Source of the DNA: a virus
IMG/VR virus record: IMGVR_UViG_3300021433_000173
Location: 1-31,974 of that record
Reading direction: 5' to 3' (one strand)
DNA: 31,974 bases
The position numbers and the translations under genes are program-made. A model generated the notes under the pieces. That model searched no databases. It saw only the letters and a list, made by a program, of their open reading frames with translations, and was not told where the DNA came from. Every line of letters begins with the position of its first letter. Positions within the stretch are counted from its first letter, which is position 1. Below, piece by piece: positions 1 to 6,841 of the stretch.

Positions 1-405
1 ATGACGCAAAAGGTTCTCGGAAAACCTAAAGATATACTAGGAAAACGCCGGGAGATTATCGAACGCATCCGCGAGCAGATGCCCTCAGAGGCGGCCGCGC
101 TGGATGCAATAGATATGGCTCTCGGCGTTATGGGAGAGCACACCGCCGCCGGCTCGGAATCCGGCGAATACGCCAAAGTACGGCGCGGGATTGATGCTCT
201 CGTGATGCACCTTACCAAAGTCGGCCGGCCAATGGAGCGCCCCCGCCTTGTCCGCGAAGTTCTCGCCGGCGGATGGGCTGAAGGCGATCCTATGGCCTAT
301 ATGCGCTTGTGGGATGTGATCCGCTTCCAAATCAAGGGAGCCGTAAACCCGCAAATCGTCAAGCGTAAAGACGGAACCGTTACGCTTGCAAAGAAGCCGA
401 GCTAG
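1..405 (+). CDS. Small winged-helix-like protein, function unknown
   Basis: The product is 134 residues if the ATG at the first base of the window is the start. The true start could lie upstream, and no ribosome binding site can be seen. The N-terminal third is charged and helical (KRREIIERIREQMP). Residues 60-130 look like a winged helix: a helix (GIDALVMHLTKVG), a PMERPRLVREVL helix resembling a recognition helix, and a C-terminal hairpin (VKRKDGTVTL). This resembles HARE-HTH type folds, but I cannot name a family. It is convergent with the dNMP kinase gene, and the two stop codons overlap in the tetramer CTAG at 402-405. DNA binding is an inference from the fold only. Confidence 0.6.
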   Translation: MTQKVLGKPKDILGKRREIIERIREQMPSEAAALDAIDMALGVMGEHTAAGSESGEYAKVRRGIDALVMHLTKVGRPMERPRLVREVLAGGWAEGDPMAYMRLWDVIRFQIKGAVNPQIVKRKDGTVTLAKKPS

Positions 406-1040
406 CGGCGCTCTGCCCCCCAATAGCGCGCCGCCATCGAATCGTAGACTTCCACGGCTCCGATGCGCAGCTCTTCCATATCCCCGTCGAGCGCCCATAT
501 CGTTGCATCCCAGGCTGAATCGCCGAGAGCGTCAAGCTCGCGCTCGGAGACGTGCTGCGCAACCGGAGCCTCAACCTCGAAACCCTCGCGTTCCACGCGC
601 ACCATGTACCCGCCGGCTGAGCGGATCATCTCGAATTCGTTAAGGAAGCGCACATCCGAGATGAGCGCCACGTAAGGCCCGTCCGCCTCGATGCGCTCGC
701 GCATGCGCTTGAGCCAGTAATGCGGATCGCTCGCCCGGCGGAATTCCGTTCCCCACCATTGCAGGAGCGCGCGCTGCTTGCCGTGCGGGTTCTGCTCATC
801 CGCCGGCGCGTTTGTATCGAACGGTACACCGGCGCTCTCGCATAGCCGCGCCAGAGCCCCGCGGTAAGTCAGCCCGAAGTATTCGGACGTGGAGCGCATC
901 TCCGCGTGAACCTCATCCCTCAGAGCATCCGCGAAGGCGTAGCGGCGAATATCCTTCCCCTGGCCGCGCGCCTCGATAATTGAGCGGATCGCGGTATCCT
1001 TGCCGCGCCGCGCCTTGTATCCAAAGCCGATTAAAAGCAT
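402..1040 (-). CDS. Phage deoxynucleoside monophosphate kinase-like protein
   Basis: The 212-residue product is a P-loop kinase. Residues 5-17 (GFGYKARRGKDTA) form the phosphate-binding loop, with the GKDT ending typical of phage dNMP kinases such as T4 gp1. An adenylate-kinase-like RRYAFADALRDEV segment follows, and VALISDVRFLNEFEMI fits the second core strand and helix. The family transfers phosphate from ATP to dNMPs, including modified ones, to supply phage DNA synthesis. The start is supported by AAAAGGAAACA just before the ATG. It is the last minus-strand gene visible here and follows the metallophosphoesterase gene by about 80 bases. The fold is clear; the exact substrate is not. Confidence 0.8.
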   Translation of the reverse strand: MLLIGFGYKARRGKDTAIRSIIEARGQGKDIRRYAFADALRDEVHAEMRSTSEYFGLTYRGALARLCESAGVPFDTNAPADEQNPHGKQRALLQWWGTEFRRASDPHYWLKRMRERIEADGPYVALISDVRFLNEFEMIRSAGGYMVRVEREGFEVEAPVAQHVSERELDALGDSAWDATIWALDGDMEELRIGAVEVYDSMAARYWGAERR

Positions 1041-1122
1041 TGTTTCCTTTTGAGAATTGGTAAATAGACAGAAAGAACTCGCCGGCGTCGTCTTCGTCGG
1101 AGAAGTCGAGCCAGAACATCAG

Positions 1123-2247
1123 CTAAAACCGTTTTTCGTAGAAGCCGCGGTCAAAGAATGGGAACCACTCGACGGCAAAGCGATCAATCGAGCCGTCTTC
1201 GCGCTGGCGAATCTTCACCACGGAAAAGCCAACGTGCGCTTGCAGGCGCTTTTTGCGCATGAACATGGTTTGATCGCACGTACACCCGCCCTGTACCGTG
1301 TGAACTTCCCGCGGGTATCCCTGATTAAATTTGTGGTAATGGCCCACCAGCTCGACGTGCGGTTTCTCGCCGCCCTGATAGCTCTCGGCGCGCTTCTGAT
1401 CCGTGTAGCTAATCGCATAGCTCGAGCCGCCGCCGGGATGCACGAGCCGCAGAACGGCCTGGCCGCGGCCGAATTGGAGCCGGATATCCGCCTCACCATA
1501 GCCGAGATACTTTAGATCGCGCCGGCCCTGCTGCTCAGCGCGCATCTGTAGGTAATGGCCAACCTCGATCCCTTCGCGCTGTTGATACCAGCCTTCGTGA
1601 TCGTCGCCGGCTATCAGCTCCGTAACGATCCCTTCGCGTTGCGGATACTCGTCGATCATGTAATCCAACTGGCGATCCATGCCGGGAGCCGTTACTAACT
1701 CCGTCTTATTGAATCGCGCCTCACCGTCAACCCAATTGCCGGCGTTGAGCACTCGTTTGATACCGATGCGCTCGAAATGGTCATAAGCCGCGTTGAGCAC
1801 ATCCAGGCGCGAGTGCTTGTTACAGAGATGGTTGTCGGTAACAAAGCCTATGCGATGCTGCCACTCTCCGCGCTCGCCCTTCACCGTATGTACGCGCGTA
1901 TCAAGATTGATGCTCGACGTTAGATCAAACCGTCCGTCGAGATGCTCCATTACCAGGCCGCCGCCCTTGCGCATTTCCCCCACGAGCGCGCGCATCTTCG
2001 CCGGCGTACTTTGGAGCCTATCCGCCAGCTCGGACGCGCTGAGCGGTCCGCCACGAAGCAAGCGGCGTATATCCGCCGGCGTTGGCTCTTTGCGGATCGC
2101 CGTCCCGCCGGCTATTCCCGCCTTGACGTTTGACACCGTTCCGGTTGCGACACCCAGGCGCGCCGCAATTGCCTTATGCGAAACTCCCGCCTTGAGAAAT
2201 TCCTCGATTTTCGAGCGCACTTCTACCGGCAATGGTTTTGTTGCCAC
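1123..2247 (-). CDS. Calcineurin-like metallophosphoesterase with N-terminal HTH domains
   Basis: I place the start at a GTG at 2247 with a good GGAGG 8 bases upstream. An ATG at 2316 would overlap the neighbouring gene. The product is 374 residues. Residues 10-45 look like a helix-turn-helix (KAIAARLGVATGTVSNV), and 57-108 like a winged helix (SASELADRL). The rest carries metallophosphoesterase motifs in order: DNH near 138, GNxxD near 170, GDDH near 214, a His in LVHPGG near 270, and GHYH near 302. The usual GDxxD and GNHD/E motifs are altered here, to GNxxD and GDDH. The family hydrolyses phosphomonoesters or diesters, including nucleic acids, with two metal ions. With DNA-binding-like domains in front, DNA is a plausible substrate, but that is inference. 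Confidence 0.8.
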   Translation of the reverse strand: MATKPLPVEVRSKIEEFLKAGVSHKAIAARLGVATGTVSNVKAGIAGGTAIRKEPTPADIRRLLRGGPLSASELADRLQSTPAKMRALVGEMRKGGGLVMEHLDGRFDLTSSINLDTRVHTVKGERGEWQHRIGFVTDNHLCNKHSRLDVLNAAYDHFERIGIKRVLNAGNWVDGEARFNKTELVTAPGMDRQLDYMIDEYPQREGIVTELIAGDDHEGWYQQREGIEVGHYLQMRAEQQGRRDLKYLGYGEADIRLQFGRGQAVLRLVHPGGGSSYAISYTDQKRAESYQGGEKPHVELVGHYHKFNQGYPREVHTVQGGCTCDQTMFMRKKRLQAHVGFSVVKIRQREDGSIDRFAVEWFPFFDRGFYEKRF

Positions 2248-2261
2248 TGTGGAGCCTCCGT

Positions 2262-2540
2262 CTATTTGAAGATTTTTGCGGCCGCGACGAGATGAGCCGA
2301 AGCCTCGAGAAGCCATCCGATAACTTTGAACAAGCCCAAAGCTCCCGCCACCATAAGAACAAGCCCCTCGAGCCGCGCGAGACGCCGGCCTTGACTCGCC
2401 TGCGCCGCCTCGAGCCGCGGGATGCGGCCCTGTGCATTCTCGCCCTCATCGTCGCCCATGAGCTTCGTAGCGAATACGCCAAACTCGCGGCGAAATGCCG
2501 CGAGTTCTTCGCGTATTGTTCTTTCTTCGACGGGAGCCAT
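2262..2540 (-). CDS. Small C-terminally membrane-anchored lysis-region protein
   Basis: The 92-residue product has a long charged helical N-terminus. Residues 1-58 are rich in Arg and Glu with coiled-coil spacing (RIPRLEAAQASQGRRLARLE). One hydrophobic segment of about 20 residues follows (LVLMVAGALGLFKVIGWLL), then a short tail ending in KIFK. This layout matches XhlA or holin-accessory proteins found beside phage endolysins. It begins 3 bases after the stop of the 121-residue gene and has no clear ribosome binding site, so translational coupling is likely. A lysis role is inferred from the layout and neighbours. Confidence 0.6.
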   Translation of the reverse strand: MAPVEERTIREELAAFRREFGVFATKLMGDDEGENAQGRIPRLEAAQASQGRRLARLEGLVLMVAGALGLFKVIGWLLEASAHLVAAAKIFK

Positions 2541-2543
2541 TGA

Positions 2544-2909
2544 TTAAGCGGCCGCCGGCGCTTTGGTGAAGGTGTTCAAGCTCTTCACAATCGCGTTGAT
2601 GTAGTCCGTAAGCTGCTCTTCGGTTGGAGTGCTCCAGCCGTTCTGCTGTGCAATCTCGGCAACCTGGCCAGAAGTAGCTTGCAGCACCGCGGCGAGCTTC
2701 TGAACCCCTGTACCAGACTGCGAGCCCGCGGCAACCGCGGAGGCTTCAGCTTTGCCAATCTCGGCAACCACCAGGTTGTACACGTCTGAGACGCCAGGGA
2801 AAAGCGCATCTACAAAAGGCTCCGCATCGGTAGCGACGGTAACGGAGACGCCGAAGAATTTCTTGAGCCCCGTCCCGATATCGCTAAGGATGGTATTAAG
2901 ATTTGCCAT
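2544..2909 (-). CDS. Conserved-looking small protein in the lysis cluster, unknown function
   Basis: I chose the ATG at 2909, which has AAGGAA about 6 bases upstream. The longer reading to 3089 would run through the holin gene. The product is 121 residues: a short N-terminal helix (MANLNTILSDIGTGLKKFFG), a middle containing FVDALFPGVSDVYNLVVAEI, and a helical C-terminus ending KAPAAA. I see no signal peptide or convincing membrane span. It lies between the holin and the coiled-coil membrane protein, with almost no spacing on either side. I do not recognise the family. Confidence 0.6.
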   Translation of the reverse strand: MANLNTILSDIGTGLKKFFGVSVTVATDAEPFVDALFPGVSDVYNLVVAEIGKAEASAVAAGSQSGTGVQKLAAVLQATSGQVAEIAQQNGWSTPTEEQLTDYINAIVKSLNTFTKAPAAA

Positions 2910-2911
2910 TG

Positions 2912-3106
2912 TTATTTTCCTTCCCCCGCTCCAGGGAGCGGGCTCTGCTTGAGATAGGCTGCGCCGGCTTTTACGCCGTCGATAGCCGCGAGCTTGAGAA
3001 TTAACTTCCACTGATCGGGAGCAAGCGCCATGCCTGAAACCACGGAGGCGGCCGCCGAGATTACAGCAACCGTAAAACCCTTCACCCATGCGCGCCAGTT
3101 GTTCAC
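2912..3106 (-). CDS. Putative holin (KQSPLP type)
   Basis: With a GTG start at 3106 the product is 64 residues, beginning NNWRAWVKG. A TTG at 3142 would add 12 residues but has no ribosome binding site. GTG is preferred because related phage proteins start near an NWKAWxKG motif, and because GATAAC lies exactly 6 bases upstream, as at other starts in this phage. A hydrophobic stretch (FTVAVISAAASVVSGMAL) is followed by a second, amphipathic helix (LILKLAAIDGVKAGAAYL) and the conserved KQSPLP ending. Holins open the inner membrane to release the endolysin. The adjacent glucosaminidase gene ends about 40 bases upstream, which supports the call. Confidence 0.65.
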   Translation of the reverse strand: MNNWRAWVKGFTVAVISAAASVVSGMALAPDQWKLILKLAAIDGVKAGAAYLKQSPLPGAGEGK

Positions 3107-3112
3107 GAGTGA

Positions 3113-3121
3113 GTTATCCCA
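3113..3121 (-). promoter_or_regulatory. Candidate extended -10 box at the holin start
   Basis: On the minus strand the sequence TGGGATAAC sits exactly 6 bases before the GTG at 3106. It has the form of an extended -10 (TGn followed by a TATAAT-like hexamer). The capsid gene has TGGCATAAC at the same distance. Transcription would then start at or next to the start codon. No -35 box was recognised. Confidence 0.35.
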
Positions 3122-3143
3122 TGCACGCGCGAAACGCGGCAAG

Positions 3144-3620
3144 TTATTGCCCGCTTCGTGTAGCCGGGCAAAGTAAGCTCGAGTGAGCGCCGAATATAGC
3201 TAGAACGTCGCCGGCGCGCGTCGGGTTCGTGCTCCACGTTAGCGATACCTCAGACACGTATCGCTCGCCCGTGGCGGCCGCTAGCGCGTTGGCGTAATGC
3301 GCGTAGCTCGTCGCAAGAGCCTGGAGCGTGTTCATGCGATCCTGAAACGCATCCTTCAGTGACGGATACTTCACCCAGGCCGCGTCTACTACCGTCCATT
3401 GGTGAGACAGAAACTCTTTCGTCGGGAGGTTGAACGTTCCAAAGATCGGGTGAACGTGTTGCTTCGTGCCAAAGATGTTGTTCGCCTGCTGGCAGAGTTG
3501 AGACGCGCCCCAAAAGCTCTCGTCTGCGGCTTCGCATGCGGCGTAAGCCGGCCAGATGTGAACGCCAACCGCGGCGAGCGATACGCTCTTGATAAATTCG
3601 ATTTGATCGGGTTGTAGCAT
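3144..3620 (-). CDS. Endolysin with glucosaminidase-like domain
   Basis: The 158-residue product matches the FlgJ/glucosaminidase lysozyme-like fold from end to end. AACEAADESFWGASQLCQQA (residues 27-46) holds the catalytic Glu at 34. NNIFGTK follows, then PTKEFLSHQWTVVDAAWVKY and SLKDAFQDRMNTL, the usual frame-shape motifs of the family. It cleaves peptidoglycan glycan strands at the end of infection. There is no signal peptide, which agrees with release through the adjacent holin. There is no ribosome binding site, but a CACAAC box lies 6 bases before the ATG, and a terminator lies just upstream. It may therefore start its own lysis transcript. Confidence 0.85.
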   Translation of the reverse strand: MLQPDQIEFIKSVSLAAVGVHIWPAYAACEAADESFWGASQLCQQANNIFGTKQHVHPIFGTFNLPTKEFLSHQWTVVDAAWVKYPSLKDAFQDRMNTLQALATSYAHYANALAAATGERYVSEVSLTWSTNPTRAGDVLAIFGAHSSLLCPATRSGQ

Positions 3621-3653
3621 GCGGGAGTTGTGTCATGCACGGCCGCATTGTGG

Positions 3654-3684
3654 CAAAAACAACGGCCGCCCCGAAGAGCGGCCG
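3654..3684 (-). terminator. Rho-independent terminator after the tail fibre gene
   Basis: The arms CGGCCGC (3663-3669) and GCGGCCG (3678-3684) pair perfectly around an 8-base loop. On the minus strand the stem is followed by TTGTTTTTGCC. It lies between the end of the tail fibre gene (3703) and the endolysin start (3620), so it separates the tail and lysis transcripts. Confidence 0.8.
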
Positions 3685-3702
3685 GCGTGTTCAAGCTCGA
3701 GC

Positions 3703-6429
3703 TTAGTAGCTCGGATACCAGCTCGTGCCGTCATAGCAAACCGTATAAACCCGGCTCACCACTGCGGTAGACGCGAGCGCGATGTTGCCGCCCGTGGCGA
3801 ATGTCCACAGACCAGTCGGCACGATGTGGACGCATCCAAGGAAGGCCGTGCCGCCCTGTAGGACAGTCGGAGGCGTAATGGTTGAAATGGCGGTTGTACC
3901 CGAGACTTTGACTAGGCCGGTAGTCGGCGCAATCGTAGCCGCGGATGCGATTGTCGGGACAGATGTAACGCTTACGGTCTTGAATGTTGCGTTCGCGCTA
4001 TCGTCCAGAACGTTGACGCTCCGAAACTGGAGCGTGTGCGCGGCGTTGTTCGTGCCGTCGCCTATCTGCGTAGCACTGGCAACGCCTCCGACATTGGCCG
4101 CATGGCCGAAGGCGTTGGAGTCCGTGCAGCCGGTACAGTTGCCGCTGTCGCCGAAGAAAGCATCATCCGTCTCCGAGCCGTTGCCCGTGCCTTCAAACTC
4201 GTGATAGCCGAAAGCCTCATTCGTGCCTAGAGATGCGGACGTGATGCGCCGGCCGGTCTGAGAGCCAAAGTAACTATTCTGCCCAGACGTTTCTGCGAGT
4301 CCGGAGTTTTGCCCTACAACCGTGTTATCGCTAACGGCAACAAGGTTGATGCCCGCCTGATTCCCGATGCAAGTGTTATTGCCGCCGGTTGTCACAGCCT
4401 GGCAGGACTCATACCCGAAATCAGCGTTTTGGGCTCCCGTGGTATTCGCTAAGCCGGCCTTAGCGCCAAAGGCGTCTATTGTCACCGTATCGGCGGCCGC
4501 CGCAAAATTCCCATAGGCGGATGCGTTGCTGCCGGTTGATATAGCCGCGAGGGCGCCAGGCCCAACCGCTACGTCTTCGCCGCCGGACGTAAGCGCCGCG
4601 CAGGTAGTGTTGCCGCTCGTGCTTGCCCCGCCGATGCAGATATCAGATGTGCCACTGGTTACAGCGTTGAATATATTGGTGCCGATGGCGATATCATTCG
4701 TGCCGCTGATCGCGGTTGCGCCGCCCTTAAACGAAGAACTGCCAATCACAACGTCATTAGACGTGTTGTAGCATTGAGCACAGTTAAAGTTACCGAATAT
4801 CTCCATGTTCGACGAGTTGTAATTCCCCGCTCCAGGGTTGGCCAGGCTCACGGCGGCCGGATTGAGGATTGCTTGCCCCACTATGGTATTGCCGGCCATG
4901 TTAAACAACACGCCGGCAATCGAGAGGCCGCTACCCGGCGCGAATAGCGTCGAATTTGAGATAGTTGAACCGGGTCCGGTGAAGACGTGGGTTCCGATGC
5001 AATCGGTTTGCGTGACGGTCGTAGCATCTTCGCAGGCTTTATTTCCGATGGCAACGCCTTCGGTAACGGACGTTGCGGAGTTGAGCGCAAACGGCCCAAT
5101 CGCTACGAAGTTTCCATCTTCGCCGCCTGTACCGTTGCCGGGATAGGCGGCCGCGGCTCCGTCTCCGATAGCTACCGTCCCGTTGACTGTAAGAGCGTTT
5201 GCAAGAGCCGAAAGGCCTATAGCGATGGACCCAACCGTAGCCGTGCCATGGCCCGAGCCGCCCAACGCGGCAAGAGCGCCAGGACCGATTGCGATGTTGT
5301 TATTGAACCCCGTTGGAAGCGGGAACCCGCCGGACGGAGCCGCGCCAGTGGCAATCATGTTGCCGTTGGCATCGGTAAGCGCCGCGGAAACGTTAATGTA
5401 GGTAGCCGCGCAAAAGGAACCCGTGCAATTCGCCTGGATATTCCCGTTAGAGCCAGCCGGGGAAGCGGTTGCGCCCTGCGCCAGTAAACCCCAATCGCTC
5501 GTAGCTGTGACGGGATTGTTACCCGTGTTGCTGTTGACGAGCGAGACATAAGTGGAAGTGAGTCCACTGTTGACATACGAGACGGCCTGGCCCTGCGTGT
5601 AGGTGGTTCCCGAGCTGTACGCGCCCATGAATGTAACCGGCGGCCCTACAACGCACTGCGAAGACAAGCCCCAATCGCTCGTAGCCGTAACCGGGTTATT
5701 TCCCGTGTTGCTGTTGATGAGCGAGACATAGGTGGACGTGCAACCGCCGGAGGCATACGAGACGGCCTGGCCCTGCGCGTAAGTCGTTCCCGAGCTGTAC
5801 GCTCCAAGAAAGGTAGTCGGCGCACCTGGCGCGCCGGCTGCACCCGTCGCACCCGCCTGGCCCGCCGGAATGTTAAACGTGAAAGCATACCCGTTCAGGT
5901 TCACGGATGCCGCGGAGCCGGCCGCGAGCGTGTTTGTGCCTGCCACGGTCAACGGCGGCGAAACGGAGACAGTTCCCGCCGGATACTGCGGCTCGTAATT
6001 GTCGAGATTGCAGGTTCCCCCGCCGGTACTCGAGCACCAAAAATTATTGCTCGCCGTGATCGTAGCCGAAGGCTGAAGGCACGGAGTAAGCACATAAGGC
6101 GCGGTTCCCGTTGGCCCTGGAATCACCGTTGTATAAAAACACACGTTTGTCGGGTACGTGAGCGCAGTATCGGCAATCGGGAGAGAGAACGCGCCGGACG
6201 TTACCGCAACGCATTTTTGCACCGGCGGAACCTGGCCGCCGCCGCCGGCTCTGAACCATATCGGCGAGCCGTTGTTATTCACGGGAACGAAGCAGATTTG
6301 CCCAGAAGCGAGCGCGTTTTCGCTCATATCTTGGATGTGCGATCCCTCAAGCGTTACGGTTTGCGCGCTTGCAGAGAACGGAGAGAGCAGCATCAGCGCG
6401 AAGGCGACGAGCAAGAGTATGCGTTTCAT
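3703..6429 (-). CDS. Tail fibre-like protein with signal peptide, CBM-like repeats and YadA-like head repeats
   Basis: The ATG at 6429 has GGAAGAG upstream and gives 908 residues. Residues 1-22 form a typical signal peptide (MKR, a hydrophobic core, SASA before Q), which is very unusual for a phage fibre. A Cys-rich domain follows to about residue 155. Then come a short collagen-like Gly-Ala-Pro run (GATGAAGAPGAP) and two 60-residue repeats resembling chitin-binding CBM5/12 modules (GAYSSGTTYxQGQAVSY, then a conserved W). Residues of about 370-790 are YadA-like beta-roll repeats (IAIGPGAL, VAIGDGA, CIGNQAG, YFGSQTG). The C-terminus ends YDGTSWYPSY. The protein probably binds cell-surface polymers. 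It could instead be a secreted host-type adhesin adopted by the phage. Confidence 0.7.
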   Translation of the reverse strand: MKRILLLVAFALMLLSPFSASAQTVTLEGSHIQDMSENALASGQICFVPVNNNGSPIWFRAGGGGQVPPVQKCVAVTSGAFSLPIADTALTYPTNVCFYTTVIPGPTGTAPYVLTPCLQPSATITASNNFWCSSTGGGTCNLDNYEPQYPAGTVSVSPPLTVAGTNTLAAGSAASVNLNGYAFTFNIPAGQAGATGAAGAPGAPTTFLGAYSSGTTYAQGQAVSYASGGCTSTYVSLINSNTGNNPVTATSDWGLSSQCVVGPPVTFMGAYSSGTTYTQGQAVSYVNSGLTSTYVSLVNSNTGNNPVTATSDWGLLAQGATASPAGSNGNIQANCTGSFCAATYINVSAALTDANGNMIATGAAPSGGFPLPTGFNNNIAIGPGALAALGGSGHGTATVGSIAIGLSALANALTVNGTVAIGDGAAAAYPGNGTGGEDGNFVAIGPFALNSATSVTEGVAIGNKACEDATTVTQTDCIGTHVFTGPGSTISNSTLFAPGSGLSIAGVLFNMAGNTIVGQAILNPAAVSLANPGAGNYNSSNMEIFGNFNCAQCYNTSNDVVIGSSSFKGGATAISGTNDIAIGTNIFNAVTSGTSDICIGGASTSGNTTCAALTSGGEDVAVGPGALAAISTGSNASAYGNFAAAADTVTIDAFGAKAGLANTTGAQNADFGYESCQAVTTGGNNTCIGNQAGINLVAVSDNTVVGQNSGLAETSGQNSYFGSQTGRRITSASLGTNEAFGYHEFEGTGNGSETDDAFFGDSGNCTGCTDSNAFGHAANVGGVASATQIGDGTNNAAHTLQFRSVNVLDDSANATFKTVSVTSVPTIASAATIAPTTGLVKVSGTTAISTITPPTVLQGGTAFLGCVHIVPTGLWTFATGGNIALASTAVVSRVYTVCYDGTSWYPSY
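5489..5635 (-). repeat. CBM-like repeat, copy 1 (C-terminal copy in the fibre)
   Basis: This DNA copy is highly similar to the stretch at 5669-5815, with an offset of 180 bases (60 codons). The longest exact blocks include CCCCAATCGCTCGTAG and GAGACGGCCTGGCCCTGCG. It encodes a module with GAYSSGTTY, GQAVSY, STYVSLVNSNTGNNP and SDWGL. The two copies probably arose by tandem duplication. Confidence 0.85.
5669..5815 (-). repeat. CBM-like repeat, copy 2 (N-terminal copy in the fibre)
   Basis: This is the partner of the copy at 5489-5635. At protein level the copies differ mainly in the middle, where this one has YASGGCTSTY against YVNSGLTSTY, so it carries an extra Cys. Confidence 0.85.
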
Positions 6430-6471
6430 AGCATGTACTCTTCCCACGGATCGCGGAAATCGAGCAAAAAT

Positions 6472-6810
6472 CTACTCAGCCGGCGCGAAGTTCGGGTGAT
6501 ACTTGGCGAGCGCCTCGAGCGCCTCGTGTAAAAGCATCGTTGGCGTGACGCCAAGCGCCGCGTGATGCTCCGCAACTATCGGATGGATAACCGCGCGGTC
6601 ATACAGGCTCGGGAGAACGATAAGCTCGGGATGCGCCTTCGCCGCGGCGAGCTGTTGAGCGTTCATCAGGCAATGCGTGAGCGCCATCCCGTTATAGACG
6701 AGCGGCGCTTCGTATTGAACGGCGTACTCAGACGCCAGGGGAAGCGGCGCGCCGGCCTTCGTTGCAACCATCGGCGAGAAAATCCAGCGAGCTTTATGAT
6801 TCAGATGCAC
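6472..6810 (-). CDS. Hypothetical phage protein between fibre and gpJ
   Basis: The 112-residue product starts at GTG 6810, behind a strong GGAGGT 5 bases upstream. It has no signal peptide, membrane span or recognised motif. The middle is Ala-rich and helical (LMNAQQLAAAKAHPELIVLP). It lies between the gpJ-like tip gene and the tail fibre gene, where small fibre-assembly or tail-tip genes are often found. I do not recognise the family. Confidence 0.6.
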   Translation of the reverse strand: MHLNHKARWIFSPMVATKAGAPLPLASEYAVQYEAPLVYNGMALTHCLMNAQQLAAAKAHPELIVLPSLYDRAVIHPIVAEHHAALGVTPTMLLHEALEALAKYHPNFAPAE

Positions 6811-6841
6811 CGCAAACCTCCGTTGTATCGTACTTTACAAA

